A DNA stretch of 64,000 nucleotides, from contig JAHDXO010000015.1 of assembly GCA_023382975.1 (NCBI GenBank), forward strand, positions 113,793 to 177,792. Reading direction: 5' to 3'. Below the pieces are notes generated by a model. The model had not been told where the DNA came from, did not search any database, and was given only the letters and a program-made list of their open reading frames with translations. The translations under genes were made by a program, and so were the position numbers. This document shows, piece by piece, positions 55,468-64,000 of this stretch (positions are counted from its first letter, which is position 1; each line of letters begins with the position of its first letter). This DNA comes from Pirellulaceae bacterium (GTDB taxonomy: Bacteria > Planctomycetota > Planctomycetia > Pirellulales > Pirellulaceae).

Positions 55468-58400
55468 ATGACGAAGAACACTGGGGAACAAGGCAGACTC
55501 GGTCCGTGGCCCGCCTCGCGGTATTGGCTGATTCCGGCGATTGCCATGCTGATCGCGGCAGGCGGGATCGGGCTGTGCGTCTGGTTCCAGCAGCAGACGT
55601 TGGTCCGGGACCAGGGCGAGTTGTTGAATCAGGCGCTGCGCATCGCGCGCAGTGTTCGGCACCAGGAGTTGAAAACCCTGGCCCTGGCCGACCGCTATCG
55701 GGAGACTCCGGAATACGAACGTCTGAGCAGCTATCTGGCCACGTATGCCAATGCGATGGGACTGGATCGCGCCGAGTGTCTGGTGGCGCGAGGCGGACAG
55801 TTCGTCCGGGTGCCCGAAAGTGCCGAGGAGTTGTCGGATCGGGTCGCGGCGGGCGAGTTGTTGGCCGAATTCCGCTCGGACGATCACGCCTCGCGTCGGT
55901 CTACCAGCGACCGGGCGAATGGTCGGCTGACCGCGGCGGCGCCGATCCGCGATCCGGGGAACGGCGACCTGCTCGGGGCGATCCGACTGGAGAGAGCCCT
56001 GGCGACACACCCGCCACCGAGCGGTGCGCAGCTCGGGCCCTGGCTGGGAACGTTCGTGCTGGTCGTCTTGCTGCTGGCCGTCTGGGGGCTGACGCTCCGC
56101 TGGGGAAATGCAATCAGCGGCGTGGTTTGGCGCCACGAGGCTGCACTGGCTTGTGCCGCGATCGGCCTGGCGGTGACCGTCGGTGCCGCTTGGCTGCTGG
56201 ACGATGCGCAGCGCTGCGCTCGGTCGACCCGTTTTCGCGTTCTGGCCGAAACGCACGCCGCCGGCGTGGCGGATGAGTTTCGGCAAATCGCCCTGGAACT
56301 GGAGAGTCTCAGCCTGCTTTTCCAGGCCAGCGACCATGTGGATCACAGCGAGTTCCGAGCTTGCACCGAGCCGCTGGTCGGAAACTATGTCACCGCAGGC
56401 TGGGCGTGGATCGCCATGGTGCCGGCCGACTCGGCGGCCGATTTCGAACAGCAGATGCAGCGCGAGGGACTCGATGGCTGGACCATCTGGCAGCGGGATT
56501 CGCACGGCAACCGTGTTCCCGCGGAAGGACGTGACGTGTTGTTTCCTATCACTTATCTCGAACCGGCGACCGCGATCGGACGAGGGGTGGGGTTCGACGT
56601 AAGGTCCGATCCCGTCCGCCGGGCGGTGATCGAACAAGCACTGCGGACCGCGATGCCCACGGCCACGCCGCCAGTGTCGTTAGTCACGTTCGACGAGCCG
56701 ACACAGGGAATCATCCTGTTCCAGCCGGCGGCGTCCAGGAAGCAGAGAGGCTTCGTGTCCACGACCTTGCGATTGGGACGAATCGTTCGGCCGTCACCGT
56801 CCATCATGAACGCGACCGGCGCCGGTTTGGCCGGGGGGCTGTTCCTGCTGCAAATGGACCAGCCTCCGCAATTTGTGGCATCCTCCGATCCGGACCATGC
56901 GGGCGGTCCGCAATGCTTGACCGCGGACAATTCGGAATTGCTCGTCAAGAGTCCCGTGTTTGCCTGGGGGCGCACCTTCTTGGTGGCCGTCCATCCACAG
57001 CCGGCGTGGCTGGCCGCCAATCCGTTGTGGGGAGGGTGGGCCATCGCTCTGACCGGGATCGTGCTCACCGGCCTTTCGACAGCATTGGTCGGAGCGTGGA
57101 CCAATCGACGGGGCTTGTTGGAGCGGCAGGTTGAGTTGCGGACCGCCGAGTTGCAGGAAGCGCAGCGGATCGCCAGTCTGGGCCACTGGTGTTTGGATCT
57201 GCGAAGCGGCTGCAGCGAGTGGTCCAAGTCGCTGTTCGATATCGTCGAGGTCGATCCTGCGGACTTCCAGCTCTCCCGCGAACGAATCGTGCAGTTGGTC
57301 CATCCCGAGGACCGCGAGCGATTCGAACTGGCGTTTCAGGTGTCTGCGAGCCGGCGGACGCGGGTGGAATTGGAACACCGCATCGTCCTGAGGGACGGGC
57401 GGATCAAATGGCTATCCAACGTGGGACATACCGATTTCGATGCGGCAGGAAAGCCGCTACGTCAAGTCGGCACTGTCCAGGACATCACGGACCGAAAGAG
57501 TTCCGAAGTTCGCCGCGAGTTGGTGACTCGCGTCCTCACGCTGCTGAACGAAGAGCAGGAACTGGATGCCTTTGCCGCCGATCTCCTGAGCGAAATCCGG
57601 TCGATACTCGGCCTCGAAGCGATCGCGATCCGTATGCGCGACGGGGGCGAATTTCCGTACTTTCTGCAGTACGGATATCCGCCGAGATTCATCGAACAAG
57701 GGCGATCGCTGTGCCGGTCTGGCGAGTTCTGCGCGGGGACGCAGGACGATTCCCCGGAAGAAACTTCGAAATGCATCTGCGGCGATCTCTTGGGCGGACT
57801 CGGCGGGGTGAATCTTCCCAGCCACACGCCGCACGGCAGTTTTTGGAGCAACGGCCTGGACGAGTCGGCGGATCGCGATGGCACAACGCCGGACCCGGCG
57901 ATTCCGCTGCCTCACTGTGCGTCCGAGGGCTATCGGTCGGTGGCGCTGGTCCCGTTGCGGTCCGGCGACGATGTGAAAGGCTTGCTGCAGGTTCATGACC
58001 GCCGCCCGGGGGCGCTGACCTTGGAGACCGTCGAATTCCTCGAAAATCTGGGGGACATGATCGGGATCGGACTGGCGCGCCGTGCCGCGCACGAACAGTT
58101 GCAGAAAAACCATGCCGAGACTCAGCGACTGCTCGCTCACGCCGAACAGATGCGGAAGATTCTGCTCGGACTGCTGGAGGACCAGAAGGCCGCGGATGAG
58201 GAACGCGCACTGCTTCAAGCCAAACTGGCGCAATCCCAGAAGATGGAGTCGATCGGGCGGTTGGCCGGCGGGATCGCCCATGATTTCAACAACATGTTGC
58301 AGGCCATCCTGGGATACACGGAGTTGGTTATTGACCAACTCGGTCCCGATCATCCGGTCCGCGCGGAACTGCTGGAGATCGAAAGAGCCGCACGCCGTTC

Positions 58401-59358
58401 GGCCGATCTCACTCGGCAACTGCTGGCATTCGCCCGAAAACAGGTCGTGACCCCCAAGGTCTTGGATCTGAACGAGACGATCTCGAGCATGATCAAGATC
58501 TTGCAGCGGCTGATTGGCGAGGACATCCGCTTGCTCTGGCAGCCGGGACGGGGCCTGTGGCCGATCAAGATTGATCCGTCACAGGTGGATCAAATTCTGG
58601 CTAATCTGGCCGTCAACGCCCGCGATGCCATCGCCCAGACAGGCACCTTGACCATCGCCACCGAGAACACACTGGCCACTCCAATGGACTGCCCAGACCA
58701 GCCCGATTTCGTCCTCGGGCCGTGCGTGCTGCTGACCGTTCGGGATTCGGGATGCGGCATGGATGAGGCGACCCGCGCGCATGCCTTTGAGCCGTTCTTC
58801 ACGACCAAGAGCTTCGGCACCGGTACCGGCCTGGGACTGGCCACGGTTTTCGGAATCGTCGCGCAGAACCGCGGATGCATCCAGGTCGAGAGCCAACCCG
58901 GACAGGGGACAACGTTTCGCATCTACTTCCCTCGATCCTCCGCGGCGGCGGAATCCAGCCAAGCCACCGAACATTCGTTGCCTGCCCGGGGCCGAGAGAC
59001 GATTTTGTTGGTCGAAGACGAAATCGCGATTCTGGAAATGGCGGCCAAGATGCTGGAAAGCCTGGGATATCGGGTGCTGCGCGCAGCGACTCCTGCCGAA
59101 GCGATCCGACTGGCCCAGCAGCACCGCGACGAAATCCAGCTCTTGGTGACCGATCTGATCATGCCCGGCATGGGCGGACGCGAGTTGTGCGCCATCCTGA
59201 AAGCCCAAACTCCCGATCTGAGGTACGTGTTCATCACGGGCTACTCGGGGGACCGGATTGAACGGGGCGACGACGCGGAGTTGGGAGCGCACCTGCTGGC
59301 CAAACCCTTTACTTGCGGTCAGTTGGCTCGTAAAGTACGCGAAACACTCGACAAGTAA
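55468..59358 (+). CDS. Membrane hybrid histidine kinase (CHASE-PAS-GAF-HisKA-HATPase-REC)
   Basis: 1296 residues. Membrane helices at about 19-40, 190-210, 223-245 and 523-545. The segment 255-455 is a CHASE-type extracellular sensor (SLLFQASDHVDHSEFRACTE, WAWIAMVPADSAADFEQQM). Inside are a PAS domain (about 570-680), a GAF domain (about 690-875) with a cysteine group at 749, 755, 769 and 771, and His938 in [17 protein letters not shown]. Then the ATPase ([31 protein letters not shown]) and a C-terminal receiver with LLVTDLIMPGMGG. A second external segment (41-189) precedes CHASE and is unassigned. It is the middle gene of a rightward block. Confidence 0.9.
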   Translation: MTKNTGEQGRLGPWPASRYWLIPAIAMLIAAGGIGLCVWFQQQTLVRDQGELLNQALRIARSVRHQELKTLALADRYRETPEYERLSSYLATYANAMGLDRAECLVARGGQFVRVPESAEELSDRVAAGELLAEFRSDDHASRRSTSDRANGRLTAAAPIRDPGNGDLLGAIRLERALATHPPPSGAQLGPWLGTFVLVVLLLAVWGLTLRWGNAISGVVWRHEAALACAAIGLAVTVGAAWLLDDAQRCARSTRFRVLAETHAAGVADEFRQIALELESLSLLFQASDHVDHSEFRACTEPLVGNYVTAGWAWIAMVPADSAADFEQQMQREGLDGWTIWQRDSHGNRVPAEGRDVLFPITYLEPATAIGRGVGFDVRSDPVRRAVIEQALRTAMPTATPPVSLVTFDEPTQGIILFQPAASRKQRGFVSTTLRLGRIVRPSPSIMNATGAGLAGGLFLLQMDQPPQFVASSDPDHAGGPQCLTADNSELLVKSPVFAWGRTFLVAVHPQPAWLAANPLWGGWAIALTGIVLTGLSTALVGAWTNRRGLLERQVELRTAELQEAQRIASLGHWCLDLRSGCSEWSKSLFDIVEVDPADFQLSRERIVQLVHPEDRERFELAFQVSASRRTRVELEHRIVLRDGRIKWLSNVGHTDFDAAGKPLRQVGTVQDITDRKSSEVRRELVTRVLTLLNEEQELDAFAADLLSEIRSILGLEAIAIRMRDGGEFPYFLQYGYPPRFIEQGRSLCRSGEFCAGTQDDSPEETSKCICGDLLGGLGGVNLPSHTPHGSFWSNGLDESADRDGTTPDPAIPLPHCASEGYRSVALVPLRSGDDVKGLLQVHDRRPGALTLETVEFLENLGDMIGIGLARRAAHEQLQKNHAETQRLLAHAEQMRKILLGLLEDQKAADEERALLQAKLAQSQKMESIGRLAGGIAHDFNNMLQAILGYTELVIDQLGPDHPVRAELLEIERAARRSADLTRQLLAFARKQVVTPKVLDLNETISSMIKILQRLIGEDIRLLWQPGRGLWPIKIDPSQVDQILANLAVNARDAIAQTGTLTIATENTLATPMDCPDQPDFVLGPCVLLTVRDSGCGMDEATRAHAFEPFFTTKSFGTGTGLGLATVFGIVAQNRGCIQVESQPGQGTTFRIYFPRSSAAAESSQATEHSLPARGRETILLVEDEIAILEMAAKMLESLGYRVLRAATPAEAIRLAQQHRDEIQLLVTDLIMPGMGGRELCAILKAQTPDLRYVFITGYSGDRIERGDDAELGAHLLAKPFTCGQLARKVRETLDK

Positions 59359-59541
59359 TGGGCCTGTCGTGCATGCATCCGTGCGTGGCGGCAAGTACTC
59401 GTGTGCCTGTTTGGACATTCGGATACAGGGTTTTGAATTTGTGTTGGATGTCGGACTTCAAATTTCGGATTCTCCCTTGCTTCGTTTGGCGGCGAAACGC
59501 AGCCGCATGAGGAATCAGCGATATGCATACGGAACCTGATC

Positions 59542-62500
59542 ATGCAGTGTAGCCATGCGCGGAATTCACTTCACGTGGCAATCTGGATCACCGCGCTGCT
59601 GATGGTCGGTCCCGTATGCGAGGCTGACGAAAACGATGGTTTGTCGGCCGCAAGAACGGTGCTCCGATCGGCATCGGAAGTGGCATATCCTCCCTTCTGT
59701 TTCGTTGATGATCAGGGGCAATCTGTCGGTTTTTCCGTCGAGCTGATGCAGGCCGCGCTGGCGAACATGGGGCGGGACGTCACATTCCGCACGGGGGTTT
59801 GGAGCGAGGTGCAGGGCTGGCTGAAGAATGGCGAGGTGGACGCTTTGCCGTTGGTGGGCCGTACGCCCGAACGGGAATCGTTGTACGAATTCACGTTTCC
59901 CTATATGACGCTGCACGGGTCGATCGTGGTGCGCTCCGATACCGTCTCGATCCGCAGTTTTGCCGATCTGCGGGGCAAGCGGGTCGCGGTGATGAAGGGC
60001 GACAACATGGAGGAATTCCTGCGGCGCGAGGAACGGGAATTCGAGATCCGCACGACGGCCACGTTCGAGGACGCTTTGCGCGAGTTGGCCGCGGGCGGGC
60101 ACGATGCGGTGGTGATCCAGCGGCTGGTGGCCCAACGTCTGATGCAAGAAATCGACCTGCCGAACCTGCGGGTTCTCCACCAGCCGATTCCCGAGTTCCG
60201 CCAGGATTTCTGCTTTGCGGTCAAGTCGGGAGACTGGGAGACACTGGGCTTGTTAAACGAAGGCTTGGCCCTGGCGATGGCGGACGGAACCTTCCGGCGT
60301 CTGCACTCGAAGTGGTTCGCGGCGTTGGAACTGCCCCGAAACCGGCGTATCATCGTCGGCGGTGACCACAATTACGCTCCCTACGAGTTTCTGGATGCAA
60401 CGGGGCGTCCCGCCGGTTTCAATGTCGATTTGACGCGCGCCATCGCCGCCCGGATGGACCTGGACATCGAAATCCGCCTGGGGCCGTGGGCGGAAATCGT
60501 CGAGGGGCTGGAGAACGGCGAGATCGACGTGGTGCAGGGCATGTTCTACTCCGCGCCGCGCGATCGCAAGTTCGACTTCGGCCTGCCGCACTTGCTGAAC
60601 CATTACGTGGTCGTCGTGCGCGAGCCACAGGGGCCTCCGCCGGGCAGTTGGGAGGAATTGGCCGGCAAACGCATCGTCGTCCAACGCGGGGACTTGATCC
60701 TGGATGCGTTGTCCGAACATGGGTTGAGCGACGGCATCGCCTTGGCCGAGTCGCAAGAAGATGCGCTGCGCGAACTGGCGGAAGGTCAACACGATTGTGC
60801 CCTGGTGGTCCGCGTCAGCGCTTTGCATTTGATCCGGGAACACGGCTGGCAGCAACTGCGGCTGGGCTCCCGTCCGTTGCATACCGCCGAATACTGCTAT
60901 GCCGTCGCCGGCGGGCAGAACGCGCTGCTGACCCAGTTCAGCGAGGGCTTGGCGACGTTGCGGGAGAGCGGCGAATACCGGCGCATTCACGACCAATGGT
61001 TGGGAGTCTACGACGAACCGCCCGCCAGCATGTTGGCGGCACTCAAGACCCTGGCGTGGATCGCCGGTCCTGTAACGCTGCTGCTCATGGGGTTGTACAC
61101 GTGGAACTGGATGCTCCGCCGCGAAGTGGCTCGGCGTACCGCCGCGCTGCGGCGCAGCGAGGAACAGTTCCGTTCGTTCGTGGAAGGAGCGCCGGATGCG
61201 ATTTTCGTGCAGACGGACAATCGTTTCGTCTATCTGAATCCCGCCGCCTGTCGTCTGCTGTGTGCCGATTCACCCGAGCAACTCGTGGGGCAGCCGGTGT
61301 TGGAGCGGGTTCATCCCGACTTTCACGCGATGGTGCTCGCCCGCATTCACCAATTGACCGCAGAGAAGACGAGCGTTCCGAAGCACCAAGTGATTTGGCT
61401 TCGGCTGGACGGCAGCGAGGTGCCCGTCGAGGTCGCCGCGGTGCCGATCCACTTCCTGGGCCAGATGGGCTGCCTGGTGTTCGCTCATGATATCACGGTG
61501 CGGAAGCAGACCGAGGAGACATTGCGGGCGAGCCGGGAAAGCTACCGGGATCTGATCGAGAATCTGAACGAAGTCGTTTTCTCCTTGGAACTGGATGGCA
61601 CGATCGAGTTCGTCAGCCCGGTGGTGCGGGAATTGTTCGGCGACGATCCGGAGGAGCTGATCGGGCAGCATTTCCTGCGCGACATTCACCCGGACGACGT
61701 GGGCGAGCTGGAAACCGTCCTCGCGGATACAATCGCGGGAAGCCGCCGTTCGGTCCACGAATTCCGCGTGTTCGATCGATCCGGCAGAATTCACTGGGTA
61801 CGCTCTTCCGCTCGCGTCCGTTTGGCGAACGGCCAGCCGGACGGAGTGCAAGGCGTCTTGACCGATATCACGGAGCAGAAGCGGGCGGAAGAAGCCAACG
61901 AGCGATTGATCGCGGCGGTCGAGCAGTCGGGCGAGTCGATCGTCATCACCGATCCGGTCGGGACGATCCAGTACGTCAACGCGGCGTTCGTCGCGGTAGC
62001 GGGTTTCTCCCGCGAAGAAGCCATCGGACAGAACCCTCGGATCCTGAAGAGCGGCCAACACGACCAAGCGTTTTATCGCGACATGTGGAATACGGTCCTC
62101 GCAGGAAGCATCTGGCGGGGACGCATCGTCAACCGCCGAAAAGACGGTTCGCTTTACACCGTCGACGCAGCCATCTCGCCGGTGCGCGACCACCACGATC
62201 GGATCGTCCACTTGGTCGGGGTCAGCCAGGATATCACCGAGCAGATTCAACGCGAGGCCCTGCTGCAGCAGACGCAGAAGATGGATTCCATCGGCCGATT
62301 GGCTGGCGGGATTGCCCACGATTTCAACAATCTGTTGTCGGTGATCCTTGGCTATGCCGGACTGGCGTTGCAGGAAGCGACCGAAGGAGATCTCCTGTAC
62401 GAGAGACTGGTGGAGATCCGCCACGCAGGCGAACGGGCCGCGGAACTGACCCGCCAACTGTTGGCGTTCGGCCGCCGCCAGGTCCTGCAGCCGGTCGCCT

Positions 62501-63807
62501 TCGATCTGAATGTCGTGCTGGCGGACATGGACAAGATGTTGCGTCGCATCGTGGGCGAAGACATCGATCTGCGTTTGGTGCTCGATCGCGATCTGGCAAC
62601 CATCGTCGCCGATCCGGGACAGATCGAGCAGGTGATCATGAATCTGGTGATCAACGCCCGGGATGCGATGCCCAAGGGAGGGAAGCTGACCATCGAGACG
62701 GCGAACATCGAAGTCGACGCGGGTTTCGCCGCCAAACACATGGATTTGTCGGCCCGATCCTACGTCCGCTTGGCCGTGACCGACACGGGCTGCGGCATGG
62801 ACGCCGCCACGGTGTCCAAAATCTTCGAGCCGTTTTTTACCACCAAGGAAAGCGGCGAAGGGACGGGATTGGGGCTGCCCACCGCGCACGGGATTGTCAA
62901 GCAAAGCGGCGGCGACATCCGGGTGTACACCGAATTGGGGAAGGGCACCACGTTCAAGGTCTATCTGCCTCGCACGAATCAATCGCCCGTGGATTTGCAC
63001 GAAGTCAGGCCGGAAAAGGTCGTTCAAGCCCGGGGCGAACACGTGCTGGTCGTCGAGGACGAATTGGCACTGCGCAACCTGCTGGAGAATATGCTGACAG
63101 CCCACGGATACCGAGTGACCTTGGCAGCCGACGGCTTTCAGGCGTTGGCGCTGGTCGAGCAGCAGGATCTACGTCCCGATCTGGTGCTAACGGATGTGGT
63201 CATGCCGGGAATGAGTGGCAAAGTGTTGGCCGATCGGCTGCAATCGCAACAGCCGAACCTGAAGGTGCTGTTCATGTCCGGGTACACGGACAACGCCATC
63301 ATCCACCACGGCGTGCTCGACCCGGGCATCCCGTTCATCCACAAGCCTTTCCGCCGGACGGAACTGATCGCCAAGATCACGGATCTGCTGACCGCCCGCC
63401 CGCCCAGCGACGCGATCACCAAGACGATTCTCATGCTCGACGACGACCCGGCCATCCGCGCGTTGACCGGCTGGGCCTGCGAGAACCGGGGACACCGATT
63501 CGTCGGCGTCAGCAACATCGCCGAGGCGCTGAGCGCATTATCCGCCGACCGCTTCGACCTGCTGCTGATCGACATGAATCTGTCGGGCGAAGACGGCGAA
63601 ACCGCCTTGCGGGCCATCCGCGAAGCCGGGCACATCGTCCCTGTCATCATGATCTCGGGCGACGCCCATTCGGTCGATCTGGATCGACTCCGTGGTTGGG
63701 GCGCGATGGCCGCGATCGAGAAATCGCACGACGCAGTCCCGCTGCTTGAGCTGATCGAGCGGGTCGGAAACCCCGCCAGCGAGAGCGAAGGATCGGCAAA
63801 ACAATAA
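59542..63807 (+). CDS. BvgS-like hybrid kinase: two solute-binding domains, three PAS, HisKA, HATPase, two receivers
   Basis: 1421 residues. Signal peptide (1 to about 28). Two tandem bacterial solute-binding domains of family 3 (about 38-262 and 270-495), starting VAYPPFCFVDDQGQSVGFSV and HNYAPYEFLDATGRPAGFNV, as in BvgS/EvgS Venus-flytrap sensors. One membrane helix (about 500-525). PAS domains at about 540-655, 665-790 and 795-915. His926 in GGIAHDFNNLLSVILGY. ATPase motifs LVINARDAMPKGG, DTGCGMD and GTGLGLPTAHG. Receiver 1 has LVLTDVVMPGMSG; receiver 2 (from about 1294) has LLLIDMNLSGEDG. No HPt is attached, unlike BvgS. It probably senses amino acids or similar small molecules outside the inner membrane. 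Confidence 0.92.
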   Translation: MQCSHARNSLHVAIWITALLMVGPVCEADENDGLSAARTVLRSASEVAYPPFCFVDDQGQSVGFSVELMQAALANMGRDVTFRTGVWSEVQGWLKNGEVDALPLVGRTPERESLYEFTFPYMTLHGSIVVRSDTVSIRSFADLRGKRVAVMKGDNMEEFLRREEREFEIRTTATFEDALRELAAGGHDAVVIQRLVAQRLMQEIDLPNLRVLHQPIPEFRQDFCFAVKSGDWETLGLLNEGLALAMADGTFRRLHSKWFAALELPRNRRIIVGGDHNYAPYEFLDATGRPAGFNVDLTRAIAARMDLDIEIRLGPWAEIVEGLENGEIDVVQGMFYSAPRDRKFDFGLPHLLNHYVVVVREPQGPPPGSWEELAGKRIVVQRGDLILDALSEHGLSDGIALAESQEDALRELAEGQHDCALVVRVSALHLIREHGWQQLRLGSRPLHTAEYCYAVAGGQNALLTQFSEGLATLRESGEYRRIHDQWLGVYDEPPASMLAALKTLAWIAGPVTLLLMGLYTWNWMLRREVARRTAALRRSEEQFRSFVEGAPDAIFVQTDNRFVYLNPAACRLLCADSPEQLVGQPVLERVHPDFHAMVLARIHQLTAEKTSVPKHQVIWLRLDGSEVPVEVAAVPIHFLGQMGCLVFAHDITVRKQTEETLRASRESYRDLIENLNEVVFSLELDGTIEFVSPVVRELFGDDPEELIGQHFLRDIHPDDVGELETVLADTIAGSRRSVHEFRVFDRSGRIHWVRSSARVRLANGQPDGVQGVLTDITEQKRAEEANERLIAAVEQSGESIVITDPVGTIQYVNAAFVAVAGFSREEAIGQNPRILKSGQHDQAFYRDMWNTVLAGSIWRGRIVNRRKDGSLYTVDAAISPVRDHHDRIVHLVGVSQDITEQIQREALLQQTQKMDSIGRLAGGIAHDFNNLLSVILGYAGLALQEATEGDLLYERLVEIRHAGERAAELTRQLLAFGRRQVLQPVAFDLNVVLADMDKMLRRIVGEDIDLRLVLDRDLATIVADPGQIEQVIMNLVINARDAMPKGGKLTIETANIEVDAGFAAKHMDLSARSYVRLAVTDTGCGMDAATVSKIFEPFFTTKESGEGTGLGLPTAHGIVKQSGGDIRVYTELGKGTTFKVYLPRTNQSPVDLHEVRPEKVVQARGEHVLVVEDELALRNLLENMLTAHGYRVTLAADGFQALALVEQQDLRPDLVLTDVVMPGMSGKVLADRLQSQQPNLKVLFMSGYTDNAIIHHGVLDPGIPFIHKPFRRTELIAKITDLLTARPPSDAITKTILMLDDDPAIRALTGWACENRGHRFVGVSNIAEALSALSADRFDLLLIDMNLSGEDGETALRAIREAGHIVPVIMISGDAHSVDLDRLRGWGAMAAIEKSHDAVPLLELIERVGNPASESEGSAKQ

Positions 63808-63842
63808 CTGTCGGCTCTCGCCTAGTGGTGCCCAACGCGAAC

Positions 63843-63915
63843 GGGGTCGCGAGTCGTTTTCGGCCGACGACTCGCCATGTGGAAGAACCGTTTGCCGAAA
63901 ACGACTCCCGACCCC
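63843..63915. repeat. Long inverted repeat downstream of the BvgS-like gene (GGGGTCGGGAGTCGTTTTCGG family)
   Basis: A 22-base arm at 63843-63864 (GGGGTCGCGAGTCGTTTTCG, then GC) pairs with 63894-63915 with one mismatch; loop of 29 bases. It starts 35 bases after the stop, so it may terminate transcription, but it resembles, from memory, a dispersed planctomycete repeat. At 63980-64000 a further partial palindrome (GGTAAGCTTCCAGCTTGC) runs to the window edge. Confidence 0.75.
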
Positions 63916-64000
63916 TTCCGCCGCCTTCTGTTGAATGGCAAGCCGGAGGAGCCTGCTGAAATACTGGCAAGAACCGAGGTGGGGTAAGCTTCCAGCTTGC

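Overview
The window looks like a stretch of planctomycete chromosome (GC-rich, Pirellula-like). The evidence is a giant surface protein with an LEPR-type N-terminal motif (ETLENRRVLA), SdrD-B, cadherin-like and dockerin modules; a Tat-exported Gfo/Idh oxidoreductase; a secreted ceramidase-LamG fusion; a large secreted helical solenoid; very many hybrid histidine kinases; and several short palindromic repeat families between genes. I saw no rRNA, tRNA or CRISPR array.

Layout. 1-9.9 kb: the giant exported protein (minus strand, 3' end outside the window), then a decayed toxin-antitoxin patch (vapBC-like remnant ending at a cluster of palindromes), a small membrane protein and a methyltransferase-like protein. 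10.0-17.7 kb: a two-gene, translationally coupled operon encoding a TIR-domain protein and a 2068-residue nSTAND-type NTPase/WD40/caspase-like protein, the best candidate for an immune or programmed-cell-death system. 18.2-31.9 kb: housekeeping and small genes (XRE regulator, acyl carrier protein, CoA-ligase plus ACT-domain pair), a secreted protein with about 29 tandem 39-residue repeats, carB, and an HD-domain nucleotidase-like gene. 32.0-37.5 kb: ceramidase-LamG, gnd, and a Tat-exported oxidoreductase.

38.3-63.8 kb is a signalling island of at least ten sensor, receiver or phosphorelay proteins in three blocks: a plus-strand kinase pair; a minus-strand trio (receiver-CpaE/TadZ-like ATPase, hybrid kinase, receiver-kinase); and, beyond a single-chain Type IIG restriction-modification gene, a minus-strand cassette of four overlapping genes led by a cobalamin-binding protein carrying the W-x9-EH light-sensor signature. 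A divergent plus-strand block holds a PAS protein, a CHASE/PAS/GAF hybrid kinase and a BvgS-like kinase with two periplasmic solute-binding domains. None of these proteins has an obvious DNA-binding or cyclic-di-GMP output domain, so signals must leave by receiver domains, by the ATPase, or by partners elsewhere.

Most gaps hold inverted repeats of the dispersed type. All assignments come from reading translated sequence and motifs; no database search was possible.
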